Made by a program: the position numbers and the translations under genes. 64,000 nucleotides of DNA from Flavobacterium crocinum. GTDB taxonomy: Bacteria; Bacteroidota; Bacteroidia; Flavobacteriales; Flavobacteriaceae. The notes beneath the pieces are model-generated. The model had not been told where the DNA came from, made no database searches, and saw nothing but the letters and a program-made list of their open reading frames with translations. Below are positions 19,001 through 26,638 of the stretch, piece by piece (the stretch's first letter is position 1; each line of letters starts with the position of its first letter). The DNA lies in assembly GCF_003122385.1 (NCBI RefSeq), contig NZ_CP029255.1:5394001-5458000 (forward strand). The letters run 5' to 3'.

Positions 19001-19430
19001 TCCACCTTATTATGGAGCTGAAGTAGACAGAGGATTAAATTATTCGACTAGAATTTTAAATGCCTGGTCACCAACTAATACATCTTCAAACCTGCCTGGT
19101 ATTACAAGTCAGACTTCCGGAACAGGAGATTCATGGATGGCTTACCAATGGTATTCAGGAGGAAATCAAATTAAAACAATGAATTATCTCGATACCTGGG
19201 TTCACAAAATGAGTTATATGAGATTGAACAGTATGCGTTTAGGATATACACTTCCAAAAGCATTTACAGATCACATTAACATTCAAAGCATTAGACTGAA
19301 TGTTGAAGCAAGAAACTTATTTGTAATCAGTTCTGATTTCAAAGGTTATTTTGATCCTGAAACTTATGGAAATATTTATGCTCAGCCAGTTCCTAAGTCA
19401 TTTACTGTTGGATGTAATGTTACTTTTTAA
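16092..19430 (+). CDS. SusC/RagA-family TonB-dependent outer membrane transporter
   Basis: A 1112-residue SusC-type protein. Signal peptide (1-18), CarboxypepD_reg-like domain (about 22-112), TonB-box-like region ending LQEVVVTGY (about 117-125), plug domain with VRIRGTASL-like and GARAANGVIVITTKKGK features (about 130-265), then a 22-strand beta-barrel to the C-terminal aromatic residue (NVTF). It would import a bulky nutrient across the outer membrane with its SusD lid, encoded 12 bases downstream. The metalloprotease upstream suggests peptides rather than glycans, and no glycoside hydrolase lies nearby. The carboxypeptidase-like domain is longer than usual because of a Ser/Thr-containing loop near residues 40-65. 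Confidence 0.95.
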   Translation: MTKILQALLLFLAIAGYSQETRTITGIIQDATDSSPIPGASIFVENNSISNKTAMAGIIHSEAIGTTSDFDGKFTLKVAKNVTALRVTFMGYKSYTLELDGQKNYTINLTSETAKLQEVVVTGYQKIEKRKVTGAIAKVEMASIQQAGVASVDQMLLGQVAGVAVTTPSGAPGAPAKIRIRGTASLNGSQDPLWVLDGLPLESEDVPKNYDKDNIDLLANYSIAGLNPDDIKDITILKDAAATSIYGARAANGVIVITTKKGKSGKMVINVNTNTFINLKPDFDKLNLMNANQKVDFELGLASRSDLTYRDTNGEVARILNGANELNTFRNGGFSSLSPTTQNAINALRNNNFNWGNLIYQNAINTQHGLSMSGGGEKSDYYFSAGFYDEQGTTIGTGFKRYNLTLKNNYEVSDRFKVGVGLFGSESIKNSYVTDVSTNTNPANYTRNVNPYLTPYNADGSYNYDQDITGYSDRYIPFNILEERANTSYDLKARAIKAILDAEYKITDHLKANSQLGLQLDNTSSEKFAGQNSYYTRRYREKSRYFSNGSFNYFLPNGGVIENSNKDFFQYNLKTTLNYSNTFADKHEVEIMVGNEIRRNYQTAIFTKGFGFDENTLTTQQIVFPNADMANNSEYRTYRKEQNENAFASFFATASYTYNRKYTVFGSARYDGSDLFGVDPKYKYLPLWSGSAAWLVSQENFLRDSNVISNLRLRGSYGLQGNIDKNTSPFVVGENKTTTILPGQTEPTIVVVSPPNEKLRWEKTTNTNFGADLGLFHNRISIIADVYGRKSTDLLGNRALPLENGFEFTNMNWAQVTNKGFELSIATKNIDRPNFKWTTNFNLAQNKSNVDRIEVRDTDYMPNREGRPVNAIFGFKTNGIDENGNPLFVNKKGETVNSQTFFGLYDVLADIFPGEFSQSNLSAAEFRDLFTYLGDRDPKFTGGITNTFKVGNFDLAVVASFTLDQTMVETPPYYGAEVDRGLNYSTRILNAWSPTNTSSNLPGITSQTSGTGDSWMAYQWYSGGNQIKTMNYLDTWVHKMSYMRLNSMRLGYTLPKAFTDHINIQSIRLNVEARNLFVISSDFKGYFDPETYGNIYAQPVPKSFTVGCNVTF

Positions 19431-19442
19431 TACTATCAAAAG

Positions 19443-20762
19443 ATGAAAAAATACTCAAAATATATATTGTTTTTTATCGCAGCGCTTACCGTAAGCAGCT
19501 GTGATGATTATCTGGATGTAACGCCTATTGGTAAAGTAATTCCGGAAACATTACCACAATTTCGTGCCGTTTTAACAACAGGATATTCTGTTTATCCACA
19601 GCATAAATCATTGACTGAAGTTCGTGCAGACGAGCTTACCTTGAATGAGTTTAGCGATGATTTTATCTATTACAGAGATATCTACATTTGGAAAGACAGC
19701 AATCCTGACAAGATTACAACCACTTTTCAATATCAGAATTTATATACTGTAATTTTTTACACCAATGTTTTAATCAACGAAGCTTCTAAAAAAATCGAAA
19801 CTTCTGCAGAAAGAGACCAATTAATTGGAGAAGCTTACGCATTAAGAGCAATGGCTTATTTTGATTTGGTTAATCTTTTCGGAAAACCATATAATGCGGC
19901 AACTGCAGCAAGCGACAAAGCAGTGCCGTTAGCATTAGAAATAGATTTAGAACAGGCTTTTATTCCTCAAACCGTTGAAGTAATTTACAATCAGATTATT
20001 TCTGATACTAACGAAGCAGAGAAATTACTTAATGTAACATCTCAGCCAAAAGGATTAAATTACCGTTTTTCTAAAGCTTCATTATACAGTTTAGAAAGCC
20101 GTATTTACCTGTATCAAAAACAATGGCAAAAATCTCTTGATGCAGCAAACAAAGCATTGGCGATTAATTATAATTTAATTGATTTAAATGCAACAAAAGT
20201 TTTAGCGAACAGATATGACAGCGCTGAATCTATTTTAGCACTTGAAAATACATTTATCAATAGTTTAAAATCGGTTTCATATGCTTCGCCGGATTTAATT
20301 GCCACTTATAACAAAACAACAGATTTACGTTACCCTCTTTACTTTTTAGCAAGCGGAAGCCGTTTCAGAATCCAAAAAGGAGGAGAAGACGCTCAGAAAT
20401 GTTCTTTTAGATCTTCTGAATTATACCTGACAAAAGCAGAAACTTTATTAGAGTTAAATAATTTGGCGGATGCCAAAACAACTGTAGTAGCTTTTATTGC
20501 AAAACGTTATACTCCGGCTGGCCTAAGTGACCTTACAACTTCTGTAAATGCAATGAACACAACTGATTTAGCAACGTTTATTGCTAACGAAAGACGCCGT
20601 GAATTTGCTGCTGAAGGACACCGTTGGTTTGACCTGAGAAGAACTTCTCAAAAACAAATCATTCACACTGTAGATGGAAATGAACATACATTGATACAAA
20701 ACGATCCGCGTTACACGATTATTTATCCTGCAAACGCGAGATTGAACAATCCCAATCTATAA
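19443..20762 (+). CDS. SusD/RagB-family substrate-binding lipoprotein
   Basis: A 439-residue surface lipoprotein (lipobox ending at Cys20, VSSCDDY). TPR-like helices of the SusD N-terminal part are seen around residues 80-230 (GEAYALRAMAYFDLVNLFG is the usual signature), and the C-terminal RagB/SusD region contains ERRREFAAEGHRWFDLRRT (about 390-408). It forms the lid over the SusC barrel and binds the ligand. At 439 residues it is shorter than typical polysaccharide-binding SusD proteins (500-600), as is common for peptide-type RagB members. A terminator follows at 20782-20813. Confidence 0.93.
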   Translation: MKKYSKYILFFIAALTVSSCDDYLDVTPIGKVIPETLPQFRAVLTTGYSVYPQHKSLTEVRADELTLNEFSDDFIYYRDIYIWKDSNPDKITTTFQYQNLYTVIFYTNVLINEASKKIETSAERDQLIGEAYALRAMAYFDLVNLFGKPYNAATAASDKAVPLALEIDLEQAFIPQTVEVIYNQIISDTNEAEKLLNVTSQPKGLNYRFSKASLYSLESRIYLYQKQWQKSLDAANKALAINYNLIDLNATKVLANRYDSAESILALENTFINSLKSVSYASPDLIATYNKTTDLRYPLYFLASGSRFRIQKGGEDAQKCSFRSSELYLTKAETLLELNNLADAKTTVVAFIAKRYTPAGLSDLTTSVNAMNTTDLATFIANERRREFAAEGHRWFDLRRTSQKQIIHTVDGNEHTLIQNDPRYTIIYPANARLNNPNL

Positions 20763-20781
20763 TACCTATTTGTTTTTTAAG

Positions 20782-20813
20782 AAGGTCCAGTTTTTTAAGC
20801 TGGGCCTTTTTTT
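20782..20813 (+). terminator. Terminator of the metalloprotease-SusCD unit
   Basis: AAGGTCCAG / CTGGGCCTT stem (one G-T pair) with a T-rich loop and a following T tract. Confidence 0.8.
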
Positions 20814-20814
20814 A

Positions 20815-20844
20815 TTGCAAAAACTAATTACTGAATTATCTTTG
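20815..20844 (+). promoter_or_regulatory. Probable promoter of the LytTR response regulator gene
   Basis: TTG (20815-20817), 19-base spacer, TATCTTTG (20837-20844). This matches the Bacteroidota -33/-7 pattern TTTG-N19-TAnnTTTG well. The ATG is 33 bases downstream of the -7 box. Confidence 0.55.
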
Positions 20845-20876
20845 CAAATAATTAGAGAAAACCAAATGTCTAAAAA

Positions 20877-21641
20877 ATGAAAGTTGCAATCGTCGAAGAC
20901 GAATATCTGGCGTCCAGTTATCTAAAATCCATTTTAGAGCAACAGGATATTTTACCAATTTCAGAAATCAGTGTTCTAAAATCGGTAAAAGAAGCTGTTA
21001 TTTTCTTTAGCGAAAATAAAATCGATTTAGCTTTTATGGACATTCATTTGGGAGATGGAAAAAGTCTTGAAATTTTCGAAAAAACCATCGTCTCCTGCCC
21101 TGTCATCTTTATCACGGCTTACGATTCGTATGCCATTTCTGTTTTCAAACATTTTACAATCGATTATCTTTTAAAACCTTTTGAAGAATCAGAATTGTTA
21201 GAAGCACTTCATAAATTCAAAAAAATAAAAGACAGTTTTAACAGCGACTCTACGCTTCAGTCTCTTGTTGCCATAGAAAATCCCGAAAGCAATAAAATAC
21301 AGCGCCATTTCTTAGTAAATCACGGTTATAAACTGATTTCTATAAACGAAAGCGAAATCACTTATTTTGCAGCAACCGGAAAGCATTTATTTATCTACTT
21401 AAAATCAGGAAACAGTTACTTATATAATAGTACCATAACAGATATCATAAATAGTCTTGATTCGTTTCATTTTTTCAAAATAAACAGAAAGTATATTGTT
21501 CATCGAAGCTGTATCAAAGAAGTCGTAAAACATTCTCATCAGAAAGTCGAACTCATTTTAACCGTTCCTTCAGTAGAAAACGATCCCATTTTTATCAGTA
21601 AAAAGGAAATCCACAACTTTAAAAACTGGCTGGATCAATAA
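20877..21641 (+). CDS. LytTR-family response regulator
   Basis: A 254-residue regulator with a receiver domain (1-120; acidic Glu7/Asp8, phospho-acceptor Asp55 in AFMDIHLGD, Lys near 101 in LLKPFEES) and a LytTR DNA-binding domain (about 145-252; FFKINRKYIVHRSCI). It has its own promoter and lies beyond the SusCD terminator. The nearest LytS-type kinase is the one at 11815, with metalloprotease and SusCD genes between them, so the pair brackets the genes it probably controls. The direct repeat at 13377-13410 is the best candidate binding site. Confidence 0.92.
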   Translation: MKVAIVEDEYLASSYLKSILEQQDILPISEISVLKSVKEAVIFFSENKIDLAFMDIHLGDGKSLEIFEKTIVSCPVIFITAYDSYAISVFKHFTIDYLLKPFEESELLEALHKFKKIKDSFNSDSTLQSLVAIENPESNKIQRHFLVNHGYKLISINESEITYFAATGKHLFIYLKSGNSYLYNSTITDIINSLDSFHFFKINRKYIVHRSCIKEVVKHSHQKVELILTVPSVENDPIFISKKEIHNFKNWLDQ

Positions 21642-21829
21642 TTTAATCATTATTTAGCCCTAATTTGATGTTAATTTCAAAATTAAAAAACTGAAGATTT
21701 GACAATTTGTGATTTAAAATCCGACTAAAAACTGTCAAAATCACTTTAAAACGTTAAATTAGCGTTATAGAAATCATAAAATTGAGGTTTCACAATCAAT
21801 GAGATAGCAAAAATTTTTCGTTTATTCTT

Positions 21830-21837
21830 TATCTTTG
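21830..21837 (+). promoter_or_regulatory. Probable -7 box of the HNH-like gene
   Basis: TATCTTTG fits TAnnTTTG and lies 28 bases before the ATG at 21866. No clear -33 TTTG at the usual distance. Confidence 0.4.
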
Positions 21838-21865
21838 AGAGTATAGAAATCAAATGTAAAAGAAT

Positions 21866-22450
21866 ATGCCACACAATCGATTTTATCCGGATGAACAATT
21901 TAAAGAAATAGAAATAAATGCCTCATTACAACTTAAATATGCAATTTCAAACAGAGGAAGACTAATTAGCTTTACTGACGAAATTGAAAACGGCCGAATC
22001 TTAAAAGGCGGTTTAAGCGACGGATATCCAACTTTCCGTTTTAAGGTTAAAAAAGATGATAAAATCGTCAACAAATATCTTTTCTTATACAAGTTAGTTG
22101 CCCAATATTTTATCCCGAAAGAATCTGAAGATCAAACTTACGTATTGCACTTAGATTACAATCGAAGCAATGATGATGTAAAAAACCTTCGCTGGGCAAC
22201 CAAACAGGAAATGATGGCACACAGCCGTAAAAGTCCTCGTGTAATTCAGGCGAAAAAGAACCTGATCGAACACAATCTAAAAGCCGACGGAAGAAAACTA
22301 ACAACAACTAAAGTCATGTTAATCAAGAAGATATTAGCAAGACCGGAACAAAAAACCCGTCTTAAAATGATCGCGAAACAATTCGGCGTAAGCGAAATGC
22401 AGATCAGAAGAATTGCCAGCGGAGAAAACTGGGGACACGTTAAGGTTTAA
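21866..22450 (+). CDS. NUMOD4/HNH-like protein with C-terminal helix-turn-helix
   Basis: A 194-residue protein. Residues 25-85 resemble the NUMOD4 motif of homing endonucleases (YAISNRGRLISF). Residues 90-115 match the HNH_3 pattern (LHLDYNRSNDDVKNLRWAT, with His, Asn and Asn in place). The C-terminus (about 160-190) looks like a helix-turn-helix (MIAKQFGVSEMQIRRIASG). Homing enzymes nick DNA, but this gene stands alone with its own promoter, is not in an intron or intein, and has neighbours of ordinary codon use. A resident regulator or repair nuclease derived from such an enzyme is possible. Function is uncertain. Confidence 0.7.
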   Translation: MPHNRFYPDEQFKEIEINASLQLKYAISNRGRLISFTDEIENGRILKGGLSDGYPTFRFKVKKDDKIVNKYLFLYKLVAQYFIPKESEDQTYVLHLDYNRSNDDVKNLRWATKQEMMAHSRKSPRVIQAKKNLIEHNLKADGRKLTTTKVMLIKKILARPEQKTRLKMIAKQFGVSEMQIRRIASGENWGHVKV

Positions 22451-22534
22451 AATGTTTATAGTTTATAGTTTATAGTTTTTGGTTTATAGTTAAATACGCT
22501 TAACCTTTAACTCATAACGCTTTAACTTATATTT

Positions 22535-22925
22535 AGCCACAGATTATTTGGATTAAAAGGATTTTTAAAAAATCTATGTTAATCTTTATAATCTGTGGCT
22601 TATTTTTTAGTTCTAGTAAAATTGCTATTAATTACAAATTGTCAGGCTGAGCGGAGTCAAAGCCGTCGCAAAGTTTTTCCATCTGAATTAAATTATAAAA
22701 GCCACAGATTATTTGGATGAAAAGGATTTTTAAAAATCTGTGTTAATCTTTATAATCTGTGGCTTATTTTTTAGTTATAGTAAAATTGCTATTGATTACA
22801 AATTGTCAGGCTGAGCGGAGTCAAAGCCGTCACAAAGTTTTTCCATCTGAATTAAATTATAAAAGCCACAGATTATTTGGATTAAAAGGATTTTCAATCT
22901 GTGTTAATCTTTATAATCTGTGGCT
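22535..22925. repeat. Tandem ~165-base repeat built on GCCACAGATTA hairpins
   Basis: Three hairpins of the form GCCACAGATTATTTGGAT...TTATAATCTGTGGC lie at 22536-22600, 22701-22764 and 22865-22925, with starts 165 and 164 bases apart. The spacers are nearly identical and include GTCAGGCTGAGCGGAGTCAA. The third copy has a deletion in the loop. Near-identity of spacers suggests recent duplication. Confidence 0.9.
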
Positions 22926-23116
22926 TTATTTTTTTTTTAAATTAAAAGCACTTCTCTCTATTCACCAAGGACTAATTACTAAGAACTAATCACTAAATCA
23001 CAAAAATCAATTCATAATTCACAATTTACAATTCACAATTACTTCAGTTTCTGTGAAAAGGTCAAAATCTCTGACTTTAAAAACAAATTTTCGGGCTTTC
23101 ATTTAAAATAAATCCT

Positions 23117-23124
23117 TAAATTCG
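23117..23124 (+). promoter_or_regulatory. Possible -7 box of the dihydrolipoyl dehydrogenase gene
   Basis: TAAATTCG, a TAnnTTCG variant, lies about 90 bases before the ATG. The long leader is unexplained and the assignment is weak. Confidence 0.3.
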
Positions 23125-23213
23125 CAAGCACAAATAACAAAAGAATAAATCGAAAGATGAGTTTCGGAATTATAAAATTCATTTTTCGATAGTTAATACT
23201 AAAAGCAAAAAAA

Positions 23214-24602
23214 ATGAAATACGACGTTATTGTTTTAGGAAGTGGTCCTGGTGGATATGTAACAGCAATTAGAGCTTCACAATTAGGCTTTAAAACTGCT
23301 GTAGTAGAAAAAGAAAATCTTGGTGGAGTTTGCCTTAACTGGGGATGTATTCCAACAAAAGCTCTTTTAAAATCTGCTCAGGTTTTTGATTATTTAAAAC
23401 ACGCTTCTGACTACGGATTAAAAGTTTCTGAATTCGATAAAGACTTCCCTGCTGTTATTCAACGCAGCCGTGGTGTTGCTGAAGGAATGAGCAAAGGAGT
23501 TCAGTTCCTGATGAAAAAAAACAAAATTGACGTTATCGAAGGGTTTGGAAAACTAAAACCAGGAAAAAAACTTGACGTTACGGATAAAGACAATAAAGTT
23601 ACAGAATACAGCGCTGATCACATTATCATTGCAACTGGTGCTCGTTCTCGTGAATTACCAAACTTACCTCAGGATGGTGTAAAAGTAATTGGATACCGTC
23701 AGGCAATGACTTTGCCAACTCAGCCAAAATCTATGATCATTGTGGGTTCCGGAGCAATTGGAGTGGAGTTCGCTCACTTTTACAACTCAATGGGAACAGA
23801 TGTTACTATCGTAGAATTTATGCCAAACGTAGTTCCTGTTGAAGACGAAGATATCTCAAAACAATTTGAGCGTTCTTTGAAAAAATCTGGAATTAAAGTA
23901 ATGACTAACTCTTCTGTTGAGCGTATCGACACAACAGGTGCAGGAGTTAAAGCTTTCGTTAAAACGGCAAAAGGAGAAGAAGTTTTAGAAGCTGATATCG
24001 TTCTTTCTGCTGTTGGAATCAAAACAAACATTGAAAACATCGGCTTAGAAGAAGTGGGTATCGCTGTTGACAGAGATAAAATCTTAGTAAACGCTTACAA
24101 CGCAACTAATATTCCAGGATACTATGCAATTGGAGACGTTACTCCAGGTCAGGCTTTAGCTCACGTAGCTTCTGCTGAAGGAATCAACTGTGTGGAAAAA
24201 ATTAAAGGTTTACACGTAGATCCAATCGATTACGGAAACGTTCCAGGTTGTACTTATGCAACTCCGGAAATCGCTTCTGTAGGTTTAACAGAAAAACAAG
24301 CGAAAGAAAAAGGTTACGAATTAAAAATTGGTAAATTCCCATTCTCAGCTTCTGGAAAAGCAAAAGCGGCTGGAAATGCTGATGGATTCGTAAAAGTAAT
24401 CTTCGATGCTAAATACGGAGAATGGTTAGGATGCCACATGATTGGTGCTGGTGTTACAGATATGATTGCTGAAGCAGTTGTAGCTCGTAAACTGGAAACT
24501 ACTGGTCACGAAATCCTTAAATCTATCCACCCTCACCCAACAATGAGCGAGGCTGTTATGGAAGCTGTAGCGGATGCTTACGGCGAAGTAATTCACTTGT
24601 AA
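23214..24602 (+). CDS. lpdA: Dihydrolipoyl dehydrogenase
   Basis: A 462-residue E3 flavoprotein of normal length, which reoxidises dihydrolipoamide in 2-oxoacid dehydrogenase complexes using NAD+. Seen: FAD-binding GSGPGGY (10-16), redox disulfide Cys40/Cys45 in GGVCLNWGCIP, NAD-binding GSGAIGVEFAHFY, FAD motif YAIGDV, and the C-terminal HPHPTMSEAV with the catalytic His-Glu pair. It stands alone with its own terminator, as is usual in flavobacteria where E1 and E2 genes are elsewhere. Which complex it serves cannot be told. The codon use looks highly biased, consistent with strong expression. Confidence 0.96.
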   Translation: MKYDVIVLGSGPGGYVTAIRASQLGFKTAVVEKENLGGVCLNWGCIPTKALLKSAQVFDYLKHASDYGLKVSEFDKDFPAVIQRSRGVAEGMSKGVQFLMKKNKIDVIEGFGKLKPGKKLDVTDKDNKVTEYSADHIIIATGARSRELPNLPQDGVKVIGYRQAMTLPTQPKSMIIVGSGAIGVEFAHFYNSMGTDVTIVEFMPNVVPVEDEDISKQFERSLKKSGIKVMTNSSVERIDTTGAGVKAFVKTAKGEEVLEADIVLSAVGIKTNIENIGLEEVGIAVDRDKILVNAYNATNIPGYYAIGDVTPGQALAHVASAEGINCVEKIKGLHVDPIDYGNVPGCTYATPEIASVGLTEKQAKEKGYELKIGKFPFSASGKAKAAGNADGFVKVIFDAKYGEWLGCHMIGAGVTDMIAEAVVARKLETTGHEILKSIHPHPTMSEAVMEAVADAYGEVIHL

Positions 24603-24643
24603 AAATATACCGTTTTACGGTTATATATAATTTTTCAATTTAT

Positions 24644-24680
24644 AAAATCCGATTTGTGAAAACAGATCGGATTTTTTTTA
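24644..24680 (+). terminator. Terminator after the dihydrolipoyl dehydrogenase gene
   Basis: AAATCCGAT / ATCGGATTT stem with a 12-base loop and eight T residues. The stem core AATCCG/CGGATT recurs after the next genes downstream. Confidence 0.85.
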
Positions 24681-25045
24681 TTCTCACAGTTTTGACGTTT
24701 CAATCAAAGAGAAACCCGGGTAATAGAGAACCGGAAATGCTTTATCTAAAAGCACTTTTGTTAAACTGAATCCATTTGCAAAACATTCTCAACCATCCAT
24801 AAGGAAAACATATCCATACAAAAATTTGTTCAAAACTTAATGTAAGAAAATATCTTCTTTATTTTATATTTTTTTACTTTTATCCCTTTAAAATCGGGAC
24901 TGTCACACATCAGCAAAATCAAGACAATCTATTCTGATCTAGCAATAAGAAAAAAATAAAAAACTTCTTTAAAACTCATGATATAAACTATATATCATTA
25001 AAAACAATTCAGCAGACAACAAAAAACTCTTAAACTTTATACACG
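24681..25045. other. Gap without recognised features
   Basis: 365 bases, AT-rich, with no gene, clear hairpin or repeat unit seen. It must contain the promoter of the DUF2314 gene, but no TAnnTTTG box at a suitable distance was found. Confidence 0.5.
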
Positions 25046-25795
25046 ATGGAAGAAACAAAAATATTCTACGCCGACGGAGAAAATCCAAAAATGATCGAAG
25101 CTTACAAAAAGGCTCAGGAAACCTTTAAATATTTCTGGAGAGAATTATCCTGGGAATACCGCAGAATAATTCCCGGACTAGACGTTGCCTGTGTAAAACT
25201 GGCATTTACACAAGAAATTGACAATGAAACTGTCGTAGAGCACATGTGGATTAACGATGTAAATTTTGATGGAGAAACGATATACGGAATTTTAGTAAAT
25301 GATCCGGGCGAACTGACAAATGTTGCTAACGGAGACGAAATTGCAATTCCGGTAAATCAAATCAGTGATTGGTTATTTGCTATTAACGGACAGACTTATG
25401 GTGCGTTCACAATTCAGGCTATGCGTTCTGAAATGAGCGAAGACGAAAGAGAATCTCATGATGAAGCCTGGGGATTGAATTTTGGTGATTTTAATGATGT
25501 TTTGGTTGTTAATGAACAAAAAGAAAAACCAGAAAATCTAATTGAGCATCCGATGAGCAAAAACATGAAAGAAAGCCTTATTGAATTTGTAAACAATAAT
25601 CCAGAAGAAGTAACTCATCAAGATGAATTAGGATATACTTTTTTACATCGAGAAGCCATTGCAGGAAATCAGACTTCAGTTGAAGTCTTATTAGAGTCAG
25701 GCGCCGACAAAAACGCTAAAACTGAAAGTGGTAAAACACCTTTTGATTTTGCCAAAGAACTAAATTGGGAACATTTACTTCCTCTGCTTCAATAA
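25046..25795 (+). CDS. DUF2314 protein with C-terminal ankyrin repeats
   Basis: A 249-residue cytosolic protein. Residues about 15-150 match DUF2314 (FKYFWRELSWEYRRIIPGLD, then VEHMWINDVNFDG, the family's core). Residues about 185-249 are ankyrin repeats (GYTFLHREAIAGNQTSVEVLLESGADKN is the typical LHxAAxxG...LLxxGADxN pattern, followed by a second repeat GKTPFDFAKELNW). Both modules occur in immunity proteins of polymorphic toxin systems, and DUF2314 also occurs alone with unknown role. No signal peptide. It has its own terminator. Function is not established. Confidence 0.8.
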   Translation: MEETKIFYADGENPKMIEAYKKAQETFKYFWRELSWEYRRIIPGLDVACVKLAFTQEIDNETVVEHMWINDVNFDGETIYGILVNDPGELTNVANGDEIAIPVNQISDWLFAINGQTYGAFTIQAMRSEMSEDERESHDEAWGLNFGDFNDVLVVNEQKEKPENLIEHPMSKNMKESLIEFVNNNPEEVTHQDELGYTFLHREAIAGNQTSVEVLLESGADKNAKTESGKTPFDFAKELNWEHLLPLLQ

Positions 25796-25800
25796 AATTT

Positions 25801-25837
25801 AAAAAATCCGGTTTACTTCAATAAATCGGATTTTTTT
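25801..25837 (+). terminator. Terminator after the DUF2314-ankyrin gene
   Basis: AAATCCGGTTTA / TAAATCGGATTT stem with a short loop and T tract. Confidence 0.8.
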
Positions 25838-25942
25838 ATGCAATTCACTTAAAAATAAATATTCTTTTTTGATAACATTTTCACGGCATTTTTTAAATAA
25901 TAAAGCACTAATTTTGCAGCGCCCTAAAAACAAATATCTGCC

Positions 25943-26434
25943 ATGAAAAAAATATTGTTTCTACTTACGATTGTTCTTTTTTTACCAAATCATTTTTTTG
26001 CACAGACAGAAACAAATATGTCTGCCGTATTTGCGAAATCTTATGATTATGTAAATGACTTCGAAAAAATTCTTAATTCGGGTCAGGTAAAAACTTTAAA
26101 CGATTTTTTAAAATCAAGTGAAAACAAGACTAAAAGTAAAATTCTAATTGTCACCACGTCTTCAATAGCTCCTTACACAGACCTGACCGATTATTCTCTG
26201 GCTTTAGATAAATATATGCTTGCAAAACTAAAAATCGATACTTCTATTTTAATCGTAATTAGCAAACAATTAAGACAAATCCAAGTTCAGGGTGTCGAAA
26301 AGATAAGAGCCAAAATGAGCGATCAGGAAATGAAAGACATTATAACTACCTATGTAGTACCTGAATTAAAAAAAGGAGATTATTACAAAGGCTTAGAGCA
26401 AGGTACAAAACAACTTATTAAAAAAATAGAATAA
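25943..26434 (+). CDS. Small secreted TPM-domain protein
   Basis: A 163-residue protein with a signal peptide (residues 1-21, ending FFAQ) and one TPM domain (about 35-160). Matching features are the ILIVTTSSIAPYTDLTDYSLAL stretch, the LIVISKQLRQIQVQ strand and the C-terminal helix KKGDYYKGLEQGTKQL. TPM domains occur in photosystem repair proteins and in bacterial envelope proteins with reported phosphatase activity. This copy lacks the C-terminal membrane helix and Gly-rich tail of larger members. The gene is monocistronic with a terminator at 26441. The role is unknown. Confidence 0.75.
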   Translation: MKKILFLLTIVLFLPNHFFAQTETNMSAVFAKSYDYVNDFEKILNSGQVKTLNDFLKSSENKTKSKILIVTTSSIAPYTDLTDYSLALDKYMLAKLKIDTSILIVISKQLRQIQVQGVEKIRAKMSDQEMKDIITTYVVPELKKGDYYKGLEQGTKQLIKKIE

Positions 26435-26440
26435 AATAGC

Positions 26441-26474
26441 AATCCGGTCTACTTCTGTAGATCGGATTTTTTTT
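26441..26474 (+). terminator. Terminator after the TPM gene
   Basis: AATCCGGTCTAC / GTAGATCGGATT stem with a short loop and T tract. Confidence 0.85.
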
Positions 26475-26520
26475 ATAAAAAATCCCTTTTCTGCTATAAA
26501 AGCAATATCTTGTATATTCA
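26441..26520. repeat. Terminator-promoter segment, direct repeat copy A
   Basis: The segment holds an AATCCGGTCTAC...GTAGATCGGATT terminator (26441-26474) followed by AT-rich sequence and CAATATCTTGTATATTC (26503-26519). It matches copy B at 27057-27138 along its whole length with substitutions and small indels. The two copies flank the 136-residue gene. Confidence 0.65.
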
Positions 26521-26638
26521 ATAAATAAGAAAATAACGATAATGATTTTACAAGATTGTTAAAAGATTTATCAGGACAATTAGTAATCAAACCAGAAGAA
26601 AATATTTTTTTACTTATAACTCAATTAAAAAGAAAACA

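Larger units (their letters stand above)
22451..23213. other. Long gap with tandem hairpin repeats, no gene
   Basis: 763 bases without a credible gene. It begins with degenerate TTTATAGTTTATAG and TTTAACTCATAAC units, continues with about 2.4 tandem copies of a 165-base unit (separate entry), and ends with CACAAATTCA/CAATTCACAATT units and the promoter region of the dihydrolipoyl dehydrogenase gene (TAAATTCG at 23117-23124). Confidence 0.75.

Noticed and set aside
22535..22925. CRISPR array
   Set aside because: The repeats are hairpins of about 60 bases with nearly identical, not unique, spacers, and no cas genes are present.
24681..25045. Possible riboswitch or small RNA
   Set aside because: No conserved stem arrangement or known aptamer could be recognised by eye.
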